Assembly: GCA_963799815.1 (NCBI GenBank) | Contig: CAWCYG010000004.1 | Span: 496,001-560,000 of the forward strand | Direction of reading: 5' to 3' | DNA from: JBDTSW01 sp963799815 | GTDB taxonomy: Bacteria > Actinomycetota > Thermoleophilia > Solirubrobacterales > 70-9 | DNA: 64,000 nt | Part shown: in pieces, positions 31,548 through 40,150 of the stretch | Layout: each line of letters starts with the position of its first letter | Numbering within the stretch: position 1 is the stretch's first letter | Notes under the pieces: model-generated | What the model saw: only the letters and a program-made list of their open reading frames with translations | Told to the model about the DNA's origin: nothing | Databases searched by the model: none | Translations under genes and position numbers: made by a program

Positions 31548-32177
31548 ATGAGCACTTACAAGTTCCTCTACATGGTGGGGTTCACTCCCTGGGAGCGCAT
31601 GATCCAGTCGCCTGTGATCAGGGAACAGATCTCCGCGATGTTCGACCGTGAGGAGGTCGGTCGCGAGGCCTCGGATGGGAAGGCCCTTGACCTCGGCTGC
31701 GGGAGTGGAATCTGGACCGCCGAGCTCGCGAAGCGGGGCTGGGATGTGACCGGAGTCGATTTCGTCCCCAAGGCACTGCGTCGCGCGGCTCAGCGGGCCG
31801 AAGCAGCCGGCGCCGACGTTCACCTGGTGGAGGCAGACATAACGAAGATGGGGACCGCCGATGTCGGCTCGGGCTTCCGGTTCCTCATCGACTTCGGGTG
31901 CTTTCAGGATGAACTCACCGACGAGCAACGCTCGGCGATGAGCAGAGCGGTGACCGCAGTTGCCGCCTCCGATGCCAACCTGCTCATGATCGCGTGGGAT
32001 CCCGCACGGCGGACCTTCCTGCCCATGGGGGCGAGCCAAGAGGACATCGAATCGGCCTATTCCGACTGGCGCGTCGTGGATACGGAGGACATGGACACGA
32101 GCGACGCTCCGGGGTGGGTGAAGAAGGGCCACCCGCGCTTCTATCGGCTGACGCGAAAGGTGGTCCAGGCGACGTAG
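31548..32177 (+). CDS. Class I SAM-dependent methyltransferase
   Basis: The 209-residue product has motif I as ALDLGCGSGIWTAELA, an acidic residue after strand two (VTGVDF), VEADITKM, and FLIDFGCFQDEL. The overall pattern resembles TehB/TPMT-like small-molecule methyltransferases. It has a strong ribosome site (GAGGAGG at 7 nt). It stands alone between two copies of a hairpin repeat, so it could have been acquired as a cassette. Substrate unknown. Confidence 0.85.
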   Translation: MSTYKFLYMVGFTPWERMIQSPVIREQISAMFDREEVGREASDGKALDLGCGSGIWTAELAKRGWDVTGVDFVPKALRRAAQRAEAAGADVHLVEADITKMGTADVGSGFRFLIDFGCFQDELTDEQRSAMSRAVTAVAASDANLLMIAWDPARRTFLPMGASQEDIESAYSDWRVVDTEDMDTSDAPGWVKKGHPRFYRLTRKVVQAT

Positions 32178-32320
32178 CTAGCCACGAGCGCGATCAGCGC
32201 TCGGGTCCGCGCGGTCTGATCCATCGGATCGCGTCGCGACGACGAACCGAACGACGAACCGACCACCCTCGACGCCGCCCTGGAAGCGCTCGGAGACCCC
32301 GATCGCGCTTGATCAAGCCC

Positions 32321-32374
32321 AAAGACGAGCCGCCCCACGTCATGTGGGGCGGCTCGGGTACGGGGGAGGAGAGA
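32321..32374. repeat. Hairpin repeat element, copy 2
   Basis: Second copy of the 54-nt unit: stem 32326-32338 with 32344-32356, loop GTCAT. Compared with copy 1, one A-T pair has become G-C by two matched changes and every other base is identical. This is compensatory change, showing that the RNA or cruciform structure is under selection. Confidence 0.8.
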
Positions 32375-32525
32375 TATGTGTCTTTTTGATGTGTGAAGAA
32401 AGCTCTTGGGCGCTGTGCTCGCTGGGGACAAGGTACGAACGCATGTGCGTTTTCAGTGTGATCGTGGTCACAGAACGTGAGGTTGCGGCAGGGCTCACAA
32501 GCTCAGGCCGAGGGCGCCGGGGCGG

Positions 32526-32531
32526 TACCTT
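32526..32531 (+). promoter_or_regulatory. -10 element (TACCTT) of the tlyA promoter
   Basis: TACCTT is 7 nt before the GTG at 32539, indicating a leaderless transcript and deciding the tlyA start against the longer frame beginning upstream. Confidence 0.45.
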
Positions 32532-32538
32532 CTTGCCC

Positions 32539-33324
32539 GTGGCACGGCGCCGGATCGACATGCTGCTCGCCGAGCGCGGGCTGGCCGGCTCACGCACGAG
32601 TGCGGCGGAGTCGGTCCGGGCCGGGCGGGTGCGGATCGGCCCTGATGGGCCGCTCGCGCTGACGCCGAGTCAGCGGGTCGCGGACGGCACCAAGCTGTTC
32701 TTGGAGGAGCCGCCGAAGTACGTCTCACGCGGAGGCACGAAGCTGGCGAACGCGCTTGATGCCCTCAATCTCGATGTCAGGGGACGCGACTGCCTCGACA
32801 TCGGTGCCTCGACCGGCGGCTTCACGGACTGCCTCCTGCAACGCGGCGCCGCACGGGTGATCGCGCTCGATGTGGGCTCGGGACAGCTCGACTGGCGCCT
32901 GCGGCAGGACGAACGCGTGGTCGTGATGGAAGGCATCAACGCCCGCTCGCTTTCGCCCGCGTCGCTGCCCTTCGCTCCCCAGCTCGCGACCGCCGACCTC
33001 TCCTTCATCTCCCTCACGAAGGTGCTGCCTGCGATCGGCGCGATCCTTGAGCCGGGCGCCGAGGCGCTCGCCATGGTGAAGCCCCAGTTCGAGTTGGGCC
33101 CGGAACGGGTGGGCAAGGGCGGGGTGGTCCGTTCGCCGGAGGATCGCCGCGAGACGTTGCTGAGCGTCGCGAGCGCGGCCGAGGCCACCGGGTTTGGCGT
33201 GCTCGGGTTCGCGTCGTCGGGGCTGGCGGGACCAAAGGGCAACCGCGAGACATTCGTCCACCTTCGCCGGGACGCGGAGAGCGTCGACGACGTCGATGCG
33301 GCCGCCCGCGAGGTCGAGCCGTGA
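32539..33324 (+). CDS. tlyA: TlyA-type rRNA (cytidine-2'-O)-methyltransferase
   Basis: TlyA methylates cytidine 2'-OH in 16S and 23S rRNA. From the GTG at 32539 the product has 261 residues, the family size. An S4 RNA-binding domain (~1-60, RRRIDMLLAERGLAGSRTSA) precedes an FtsJ/RrmJ methyltransferase domain with KYVSRGGTKLANAL, motif I LDIGASTGGFTDCLL, ALDVGSGQLDW, TADLSFISL and MVKPQFELGPERVGKGGVV. An upstream extension (to 32344) includes non-coding repeat sequence and is rejected. Overlaps nadK by 4 nt, a common pair in actinobacteria. Confidence 0.93.
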   Translation: MARRRIDMLLAERGLAGSRTSAAESVRAGRVRIGPDGPLALTPSQRVADGTKLFLEEPPKYVSRGGTKLANALDALNLDVRGRDCLDIGASTGGFTDCLLQRGAARVIALDVGSGQLDWRLRQDERVVVMEGINARSLSPASLPFAPQLATADLSFISLTKVLPAIGAILEPGAEALAMVKPQFELGPERVGKGGVVRSPEDRRETLLSVASAAEATGFGVLGFASSGLAGPKGNRETFVHLRRDAESVDDVDAAAREVEP

Positions 33325-34196
33325 GCGCGACCCCGAAGCCGGCGCCGGAGGTCCGGACGGTGGTCGTGGTCACGCACGGACAGCCCGATCAGACCTCAGA
33401 AGCCATGCACGGTGCCATCGGCGCTGCGAAACGGGCCGGCGCCGTGATCGCTGCTCCCGCCGACGAGCGGGCCAAGCACGAGACCGCGGCCGCGGGCCTT
33501 GAGGCCGCTGAGGAGCTCGAGGACCAGCCCGACCTGTGCCTCGTCCTCGGCGGCGACGGCACGATGCTCCAGGCTCTGCGGCTTTGGTCGGGCACTGGGG
33601 TGCCCGTGTTCGGGATCAACTTCGGCACGATCGGCTTTCTGGCCGCCGTCGAGCGCGAAGACCTCGATGCGGGCCTCGAACGCGCTTTCGCCGGCGAATT
33701 CGACGTGATGTCCATGCCGGGCCTCGAGATCGACATCGATATCGATCACCCCGTGGCGCTCAACGACGTCTCCTTCATCCGCCTGCCGCACGGCCGCGTC
33801 GCCGAGCTCTCCTACACCCTCGGCTCCGACGAGCTCGGCCACGTTCGCTGTGACGGCCTCGTCGCCGCGACGCCCGCCGGTTCCACGGGCTACAACCTGG
33901 CCAACTCCGGCCCCATCCTCGCTTGGGGCGTGGAGGGCTACGTCGTCTCCTTCATCGCACCTCACACGCTCACCGCGAGAGCCCTCGTCGCGGCCCCCAC
34001 GGATTCCCTGCGCGTCGCGAACGCGCGCGGTCGCGAGCCCGTCGACATCGTCCTCGACGGCGCACCCGTCGGCAGGCTCGAGAGCGGCGCCGAGGCCGAG
34101 ATCACCTTTCGCGACGGCGTATCGCTGCTCGCTCAGGTGCCGGGTTCGAGCTTCTACCGCCGGATGCGCGAAAAGTTCGGCAAGCTCGCGGGCTGA
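33321..34196 (+). CDS. nadK: NAD kinase
   Basis: NadK phosphorylates NAD to NADP. The 291-residue product carries LVLGGDGTMLQALRL (GGDG catalytic motif), FGINFGTIGFLAAVE, LNDVSFIRL, RCDGLVAATPAGSTGYNLANSGPIL (shortened here: ATPAGSTGYNLANSG) and a conserved C-terminal sandwich. GTG start inside the tlyA stop. In many actinobacteria tlyA-nadK-recN are clustered; here an MFS gene is inserted before recN. Confidence 0.95.
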   Translation: MSATPKPAPEVRTVVVVTHGQPDQTSEAMHGAIGAAKRAGAVIAAPADERAKHETAAAGLEAAEELEDQPDLCLVLGGDGTMLQALRLWSGTGVPVFGINFGTIGFLAAVEREDLDAGLERAFAGEFDVMSMPGLEIDIDIDHPVALNDVSFIRLPHGRVAELSYTLGSDELGHVRCDGLVAATPAGSTGYNLANSGPILAWGVEGYVVSFIAPHTLTARALVAAPTDSLRVANARGREPVDIVLDGAPVGRLESGAEAEITFRDGVSLLAQVPGSSFYRRMREKFGKLAG

Positions 34197-34219
34197 CGGG
34201 CAGGGCGAAGGCGGGCGAG

Positions 34220-35737
34220 TTGGAGCGCAAGTGGTGGACACTGATAGCGGTCTGCGTGGCGACGTTCATGTTGCTGCTGGACATCACGATCGTGAACGTC
34301 GCGCTGCCGTCCATCCAGGAGGACCTGGATGCCAGCCTGCCAAGCCTCCAATGGGTCGTTGACGCCTACGCGCTCACGCTTGCCTCGTTCCTGCTCGTGT
34401 TCGGCTCGCTCGGCGACCGGCTTGGTCGGCGCCGGATCTTCTCCGCCGGTTTCGCGATCTTCACCGTGGCCTCGCTCCTCTGCGGACTCGCGGCTGATGC
34501 AACGGTCCTCAACATCTTCCGCGGGCTTCAGGGAGTGGGCGGGGCCGCGATGTTCGCCACGGCCCTGGCGCTGATCGCGCAGGAGTTCGACGGCCGGGAG
34601 CGAGTTTCGGCTATCGGGATCTGGGGTGCGACGGTGGGTGGCGCCGTTGCGATCGGACCACTCGTGGGCGGACTCATCACCGACGGCCTGGGCTGGGAGT
34701 GGATCTTCTTCGTGAACGTACCGATCGGGATCGCCGCGATCGCCCTCACGCAGGCGCGGCTAGTAAACCGAGCCGCATCCGATCCCCAGCCGATCGACTG
34801 GGCGGGCCTCGTTACTTTCTCGCTCTCGCTCTTCGGGCTGATCTTCGGACTCATCCGTGGCAATGCCGACGGTTGGACCAGTGGCTGGATTCTCCTTGCG
34901 CTTGGCGGCGCCGCGGTGCTGATGGCGGCCTTCGTCGTGATCGAGCTGCGCAGTCCGCATGCGATGCTCGATCTCGCTCTGTTTCGCATCCCGGCCTTCG
35001 GAGGCGTCTCGATCGTGGCATGGGCGCTCTCGGCGTCGATGTTCGCGATGTTCCTCTACCTGACCCTCTATATCCAAGATGTCCTCGGCTACTCGCCGCT
35101 GGAGGCCGGCGTGAGGTTCCTGCCCATAACGCTGCTCTCGTTCGTCGCCGCGCCGCTCACGGCGAAGCTCTCGAGCCGGATCCCCGTTCGACTATTGATG
35201 GGCAGCGGCCTGATCCTCGTGGGGCTCGGGTTGGGGATCATGAGCGGGGTCGAGGTGGGCGACAGCTGGACGGGGTTGCTGCCTGGCTTCCTTCTGGCCG
35301 GCCTCGGGATCGGGATGACCAATCCGATGATCGCCGAGACCGCACTCGGGGTCGTGCCCCCGGCCCGAGCCGGTATGGCCTCGGGCATCAATTCCACGTT
35401 CCGCCAGGTCGGAATCGCCACGGGCGTCGCGGGCCTCGGCGCGGTCTTTCAGGCGCGAATCGAATCGCTGCTCGCCTCCGATGTGCCGCAGGCGCCCCCT
35501 GAGTTCGCAGAGGCTGTCTCATCGGGGGCGATCGACCAAGCCACACAGCTCGCCCCGCCGGAGTTCCGCGCCGAGGTGGCGGCAGCTGCCAACGACGCGT
35601 TCGTAAGCGGCCTCAACGACATCCTCGTGATCGCGGCTGTCATCGCAGTCGCGGGCGGCATTCTCGGTCTGCTCTTGGTCAGGCGCCGCGATTTCGTGGC
35701 CGCACCAGCCGGCGAGCCCGAGCCCGCCCCCGCTTGA
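34220..35737 (+). CDS. MFS drug-efflux transporter, DHA2 family
   Basis: This 505-residue, 14-helix transporter begins ERKWWTLIAVCVATFMLLLDITIVNVALPSI, whose helix 1 signature LDITIVNVALP is typical of DHA2 drug:proton antiporters (EmrB/QacA). Other marks are GSLGDRLGRRRIF (loop 2-3), RGLQGVGGAAMFATALALI, GPLVGGLI (motif C like) and GINSTFRQVGIA. It starts with TTG at 34220 preceded by a GAAGGCGGGCGAG site; the next in-frame ATG would remove part of helix 1. It splits tlyA-nadK from recN. Confidence 0.88.
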   Translation: MERKWWTLIAVCVATFMLLLDITIVNVALPSIQEDLDASLPSLQWVVDAYALTLASFLLVFGSLGDRLGRRRIFSAGFAIFTVASLLCGLAADATVLNIFRGLQGVGGAAMFATALALIAQEFDGRERVSAIGIWGATVGGAVAIGPLVGGLITDGLGWEWIFFVNVPIGIAAIALTQARLVNRAASDPQPIDWAGLVTFSLSLFGLIFGLIRGNADGWTSGWILLALGGAAVLMAAFVVIELRSPHAMLDLALFRIPAFGGVSIVAWALSASMFAMFLYLTLYIQDVLGYSPLEAGVRFLPITLLSFVAAPLTAKLSSRIPVRLLMGSGLILVGLGLGIMSGVEVGDSWTGLLPGFLLAGLGIGMTNPMIAETALGVVPPARAGMASGINSTFRQVGIATGVAGLGAVFQARIESLLASDVPQAPPEFAEAVSSGAIDQATQLAPPEFRAEVAAAANDAFVSGLNDILVIAAVIAVAGGILGLLLVRRRDFVAAPAGEPEPAPA

Positions 35738-35817
35738 GCACCCGGCGTCCGCGCCGCGACCGACAATCCGAGTGGCCAGGGGGTGAATCCGTCGGGCTCC
35801 GCCGCTAGAACGGTGGT

Positions 35818-37497
35818 GTGCTGCATGAGCTGCGCATCGAGAACCTGCTCCTGATCGAGCGGGCGGAGCTTTGCCTCGGCGCGGGCCTGAACGCGATCAC
35901 GGGCGAGACGGGCGCCGGCAAGACCGTCCTCGCGCACTCGCTCGACCTGCTGATGGGCGGAAGGGCTCGGCCCCAGATCGTCCGCCCCGGCGCCGAGGAG
36001 GCCTGGGTCGAAGGGGTGTTCGGGCTGCCCCACGGGTTGCTCCAGGAGCCGGAGCTCACCGAGATCGCGGAGCGCGTGCCGCCGGACGCCGAGGAGGTGA
36101 CCCTGGGGCGGAGGGTGGGATCCTCGGGCCGCACGAGCGCCTTTGTGGCTGGGCGCTCCGCGTCCGCCGGCGACCTGCAGGCCCTGGGCTCTCGCCTACT
36201 CGCCTTCTACGGCCAGCATGAGCACCGCAAGCTGACCCTGGCCTCAGCCCAGCTCGAAATCCTCGATGGGTTCGCCGGCGCCGCGCACTCACAGCGCCGC
36301 CGCGAGTATCGCGCCGCGCACGCCGAGGCCCGCGCGATCGCGGCCGAGCTGGCCGACCTGCGCGAGCGCGTGGGCGCCCGCGAGCGCGACCTCGACCTCT
36401 TGCGATTCGAGCTCTCGGAGATCGAGGCCGCCGCGCCGGATCAGGTCGAGCACGCCGAGCTCGGTGCCGAGCGTCAGCGGTTGCGCCATAGCGAGGGGCT
36501 GCGCGCCGCGGCGGCGGGTGCCTTGGAGGCGGCGGCCGGCGCTGAGGGCGAGGCGGGCGCGGCCGCCCAGCTGCACGCGGCGGATGCAGCGCTGGACGGG
36601 GCCGGCGGAGTCGACGAGACGCTTGACGCGCTGGCCGAGCGGGCCGGAGCGCTCGTGCTTGAGCTCGACGACCTTGCGAGTGAGCTGCGTTCGTACCTCG
36701 ACGGGATCGAGGCCGAGCCCGGGAGGCTCGAGGCTGTGGAGGAGCGGCTGGCTGCGCTGGACCGCCTCCAGCGCAAGCACGGGGGCTCGATCGAGGCGGT
36801 GCTCGAGCACGCCGAACACTGCCGAGCCGAGATCACACGGCTCGAGAACGCGGGCGAGGTGGCCGAGGAGCTTCAGGCCCGGCTTGGCGAGGCTGAGGCC
36901 CGGCGCGCGAAGCTGGCGAAGAAGCTCAGCACGACCCGCGGCAAGTCCGCCGACCAGCTTGAGAAACGGGTGGTCGAGGAGCTGGGGCAGCTCGCGATGG
37001 AGGGCGCCTCACTCGAGGTGAGCCTCGAGCCCCACCCCGATGTATTCGGGCCGAACGGCGCCGAGTCGGTCGAGATGCTCGTCGCGACCAATCCCGGAAT
37101 GCCGGTCTCACCGCTGGGCGAGGCCGCCTCCGGGGGAGAGCTCTCGCGCATGATGCTGGCGTTGAGCGGGCTGGGCCCGGTCGCGGGCACCCCAACGCTC
37201 GTCTTCGACGAGATCGACGCAGGCATCGGCGGCGCCACCGCACGTGCGGTCGGCACTCGCCTACGCGATCTGGGCTCGACGCGGCAGGTGCTCTGCATCA
37301 CTCACCTTCCCCAGGTCGCCTCACAGGCGGAGCGGCATTTCCGCATCACGAAGCGGATCGCCGACGGCGCCACGCAAGCCGAGGTCGACGCGGTCGATGG
37401 CGATGAGCTCATCGCCGAGATCGTCCGGATGCTCGGTGGAAAGCGTGGCGACGCCGCCGCCGAGGGCCACGCCCGCGAGTTGCTGGCAGCGGCCTGA
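35818..37497 (+). CDS. recN: DNA repair protein RecN
   Basis: RecN is an SMC-like ATPase acting at double-strand breaks. The 559-residue product has Walker A GETGAGKT (29-36), a central Ala/Glu/Arg-rich coiled coil (~155-375), the ABC signature ASGGELSRMMLAL (~437), Walker B PTLVFDEIDAGIGG and the terminal His switch CITHLPQVASQA. The GTG start is preceded at 6 nt by TAGAAC, a weak version of the leaderless -10. Confidence 0.95.
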   Translation: MLHELRIENLLLIERAELCLGAGLNAITGETGAGKTVLAHSLDLLMGGRARPQIVRPGAEEAWVEGVFGLPHGLLQEPELTEIAERVPPDAEEVTLGRRVGSSGRTSAFVAGRSASAGDLQALGSRLLAFYGQHEHRKLTLASAQLEILDGFAGAAHSQRRREYRAAHAEARAIAAELADLRERVGARERDLDLLRFELSEIEAAAPDQVEHAELGAERQRLRHSEGLRAAAAGALEAAAGAEGEAGAAAQLHAADAALDGAGGVDETLDALAERAGALVLELDDLASELRSYLDGIEAEPGRLEAVEERLAALDRLQRKHGGSIEAVLEHAEHCRAEITRLENAGEVAEELQARLGEAEARRAKLAKKLSTTRGKSADQLEKRVVEELGQLAMEGASLEVSLEPHPDVFGPNGAESVEMLVATNPGMPVSPLGEAASGGELSRMMLALSGLGPVAGTPTLVFDEIDAGIGGATARAVGTRLRDLGSTRQVLCITHLPQVASQAERHFRITKRIADGATQAEVDAVDGDELIAEIVRMLGGKRGDAAAEGHARELLAAA

Positions 37498-37560
37498 GGC
37501 GATTCCGCCCCGCCGCCTTCTAGACTCGCTCTCCAGCGTGGGTGAGGGAAAGCTCTACCG

Positions 37561-39243
37561 ATGAAGCCGGGCGAGACACGCTTCATCTTCGTCACCGGTG
37601 GCGTGGTCTCCTCGCTGGGCAAGGGGATCGCCGCGGCATCGATTGGCCGCCTGCTCGTTTCGCGCGGCTTCCGGGTCCAGCTTCAGAAGTTTGACCCCTA
37701 CATCAATGTCGACCCGGGCACGATGAGCCCGTTCCAGCACGGCGAGGTGTTCGTGACCGAGGACGGGGCCGAGACCGACCTCGACCTCGGTCACTACGAG
37801 CGCTTCACCGACGAGAACACCTCACGGGCCTCGAACGTGACGGCCGGCGCGGTCTACAACTCGGTGATCCGCCGCGAGCGTCGTGGCGACTACCTCGGCG
37901 CCACCGTTCAGGTGATCCCGCACATCACCGACGAGATCAAGCAGCGGATCCTGATCGTCGCCGAGTCGCAGGCCGTCGACTTCGTGATCACGGAGATCGG
38001 CGGAACCGTCGGCGACATCGAGTCCTTGCCGTTCCTGGAGGCGATCCGCCAGCTCATCGCCGAGCTCGGGCCGACGCGCACGATGGTGAACCACCTGACG
38101 CTCGTTCCCTACATCGGGCATGCCGGGGAGCTGAAGACGAAGCCCACCCAGCACTCGGTCAACGAGCTGCGGCGGATCGGAATCCAGCCCAACGCCTTGA
38201 TCTGCCGCTCGGAGCTCGGGCTCGACCGCGACATCCGCCGCAAGATCGCGCTCTTCGCGAGCGTGCCCGAGGAGGCGGTGGTCTCGGCCCGCGACGTCGA
38301 CAACATTTACAAGGTGCCCTTGGTGCTGCGCGCCGAGGGGATCGACGACATCGTCCTCGATCACTTCGGGCTTGAGGCGCCGGCGCCAGAGCTCGGCGAG
38401 TGGGAGGAGCTCGTGCGCCGCGCCGATGCCAGCGAGGGGACCGCGCACATCGCGCTCGTGGGCAAGTACGTCCAGCTCGAGGACGCTTACAAGTCCGTGA
38501 TCGAGGCCCTCAATCACGGCGGCTATCAGCACGGCATCGATGTGAAGGTCGAGCTGGTGAACTCGGAGGACATCGACGTAGCGAAGCTCGAGCAGGCCGA
38601 CGGCATTCTGATCCCCGGCGGCTTCGGAGAGCGTGGCATCGAGGGCAAGATCCAGGCGGCGAAGATCGCCCGCGAGCGCAACATCCCGTACCTCGGTATC
38701 TGCCTCGGCATGCAGATCGCCGTGGCCGAGTTCGCCCGTCACGTCGCCGGCATGGAGGGAGCGAACTCCACCGAGTTCGACCCCGAGACCCCGTTCCCCG
38801 TCGTCGACCTCCTGCCGGAGCAAAAGGAGGTCTCCGACATGGGCGGGACGATGCGCCTCGGCGCAGATCCGGTCAAGGTCCACGAGGGCACACGGGCGCG
38901 GGAGATCTTCGGCGAGGCGGTCATCTACAAGCGCCACCGGCACCGCTTCGAGGTCAACAACATGCTGCGCCGCCGGCTCGAGGACGAGGGGCTGGTGGCA
39001 GGCGGCACTTCTCCTGACGAGCGCCTTGTCGAGATGATCGAGCTGCCCGAGCACCCGTTCTTCGTCGCCTCGCAGTTCCACCCCGAGTTCAACTCGCGCC
39101 CCACACGGCCCGAGCCGCTGTTCCGCGACTTCGTGGGGGCCGCGGCCGAGCTCGCGAGGAGCCGGACTCCCGATGCCGAGGAAGCGGTTACGGAGGTCGA
39201 GTCGGTGGAGTCCGCCGACATCTCGATCGAGCGCCGCTCGTAG
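37561..39243 (+). CDS. pyrG: CTP synthase
   Basis: PyrG makes CTP from UTP with glutamine. The 560-residue product has the amidoligase P-loop region FVTGGVVSSLGKGIAAASI, DPYINVDPGTMSP, VTEIGGTVGDIES, and the glutaminase triad: Cys381 in GICLGMQIAV, His and Glu in HPEFNSRP. A -10 TAGACT at 37521-37526 would give a short leader of about 28 nt with GAGGGAAAGC before the ATG. The C-terminal tail of ~25 residues is acidic and variable. Confidence 0.97.
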   Translation: MKPGETRFIFVTGGVVSSLGKGIAAASIGRLLVSRGFRVQLQKFDPYINVDPGTMSPFQHGEVFVTEDGAETDLDLGHYERFTDENTSRASNVTAGAVYNSVIRRERRGDYLGATVQVIPHITDEIKQRILIVAESQAVDFVITEIGGTVGDIESLPFLEAIRQLIAELGPTRTMVNHLTLVPYIGHAGELKTKPTQHSVNELRRIGIQPNALICRSELGLDRDIRRKIALFASVPEEAVVSARDVDNIYKVPLVLRAEGIDDIVLDHFGLEAPAPELGEWEELVRRADASEGTAHIALVGKYVQLEDAYKSVIEALNHGGYQHGIDVKVELVNSEDIDVAKLEQADGILIPGGFGERGIEGKIQAAKIARERNIPYLGICLGMQIAVAEFARHVAGMEGANSTEFDPETPFPVVDLLPEQKEVSDMGGTMRLGADPVKVHEGTRAREIFGEAVIYKRHRHRFEVNNMLRRRLEDEGLVAGGTSPDERLVEMIELPEHPFFVASQFHPEFNSRPTRPEPLFRDFVGAAAELARSRTPDAEEAVTEVESVESADISIERRS

Positions 39244-39284
39244 CGAAGCGGGCAGGCGTCACAGAAAAAGACGAGGAGCGGGAG

Positions 39285-39290
39285 TAGATT
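39285..39290 (+). promoter_or_regulatory. -10 element (TAGATT) of a leaderless methyltransferase promoter
   Basis: TAGATT is 7 nt before the ATG at 39298, in the gap after pyrG. Spacing and sequence match the leaderless pattern of this window. Confidence 0.5.
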
Positions 39291-39297
39291 CCCGCCC

Positions 39298-40137
39298 ATG
39301 GACCTCGACGAGTACCGTCGCGATTCTCTCGCGAACTGGAACCGCCTCGCCGGCAACTGGGCGAGCGAGCGCGAGTTCCTCTCGGGCACAACGGGTCCGG
39401 TGGGCGAGCGCATGGTGGAGCGCCTCGATCCGAAGCCCGGCCAGGTGATTTTGGAGCTGGCGGCGGGCGCTGGCGACACCGGGTGGAACGCCGCCGAGAG
39501 GGTTGGGGATGACGGGAAGCTGATCCAGACCGATTTCGCGGGTGAGATGGTCGAGGTGGCGCAGACGTTCGCTGCCGAGAGTGGCCTTTCCAACGTCGAG
39601 AACCGACGGCTCGACGCCGAGAGCATGGACCTTGCGGACGACTCCGTCGACGGTGTCCTATGTCGGTTCGGCTACATGCTCATGGCTGATCCCGCCGCGG
39701 CGCTGGCAGAGACTCGCCGAGTGCTACGTGAAGGCGGACGCCTGTGCTTCGCCGTCTGGGCGGCTCCCGATCGAAATCAGTGGGCGTTCATCCCAGCGTT
39801 CGCGCTGGTGGAGGCCGGTCATCTCTCACCGCCCGAGACCGGCGCCCCAGGGATATTCGCCTTGGCCGATCCGGAGCGGATTCGCGAGCTGGTGACGGGC
39901 GCGGGCTTCTCCGAGCCGGAGATCGAGGAGGTCGCCGTTCGCTGGAACTACACGGATCCCGCCGTCCACTGGGAGAAGACGAGGAAGCTCGCCGGCCCTC
40001 TCTCCGAGAAGCTCGAATCACTCCCGCACGACGAGCAGGAGCGGATCCGCGAGTTGGTTGCCGAGCGCGTGAGCGAGCGGATGGCGGAAGACCCGGCCGC
40101 CCTGGACGGCATCAGCCTGGTCGTCACGGCGTCGTAG
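39298..40137 (+). CDS. Class I SAM-dependent methyltransferase (UbiE/COQ5-like)
   Basis: The 279-residue product has NWNRLAGNWASEREFL at the N terminus, motif I VILELAAGAGDTGWNAA, an acidic residue in IQTDFAGEM, motif II-like DDSVDGVLCRFGYMLM and motif III LREGGRLCFAVWAAPD. This is the Methyltransf_11/25 pattern of small-molecule methylases. The C-terminal ~100 residues form a helical cap (DPERIRELVTGAGFSEPE). Substrate unknown. It lies 13 nt before the peptidase gene. Confidence 0.87.
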   Translation: MDLDEYRRDSLANWNRLAGNWASEREFLSGTTGPVGERMVERLDPKPGQVILELAAGAGDTGWNAAERVGDDGKLIQTDFAGEMVEVAQTFAAESGLSNVENRRLDAESMDLADDSVDGVLCRFGYMLMADPAAALAETRRVLREGGRLCFAVWAAPDRNQWAFIPAFALVEAGHLSPPETGAPGIFALADPERIRELVTGAGFSEPEIEEVAVRWNYTDPAVHWEKTRKLAGPLSEKLESLPHDEQERIRELVAERVSERMAEDPAALDGISLVVTAS

Positions 40138-40150
40138 TCCCGAGCGGACG

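Larger units (their letters stand above)
32178..32538. other. Gene-free stretch before tlyA
   Basis: This interval holds a CGACGAACC-repeat segment, an open frame whose end reads NDEPTTLDAALEALGDPDRA then stop at about 32312, hairpin repeat copy 2 and the tlyA -10 element. The short reading looks protein-like and may be the 3' remnant of a lost gene, with the hairpin just after its stop. I cannot name it. No complete gene is supported. Confidence 0.4.
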
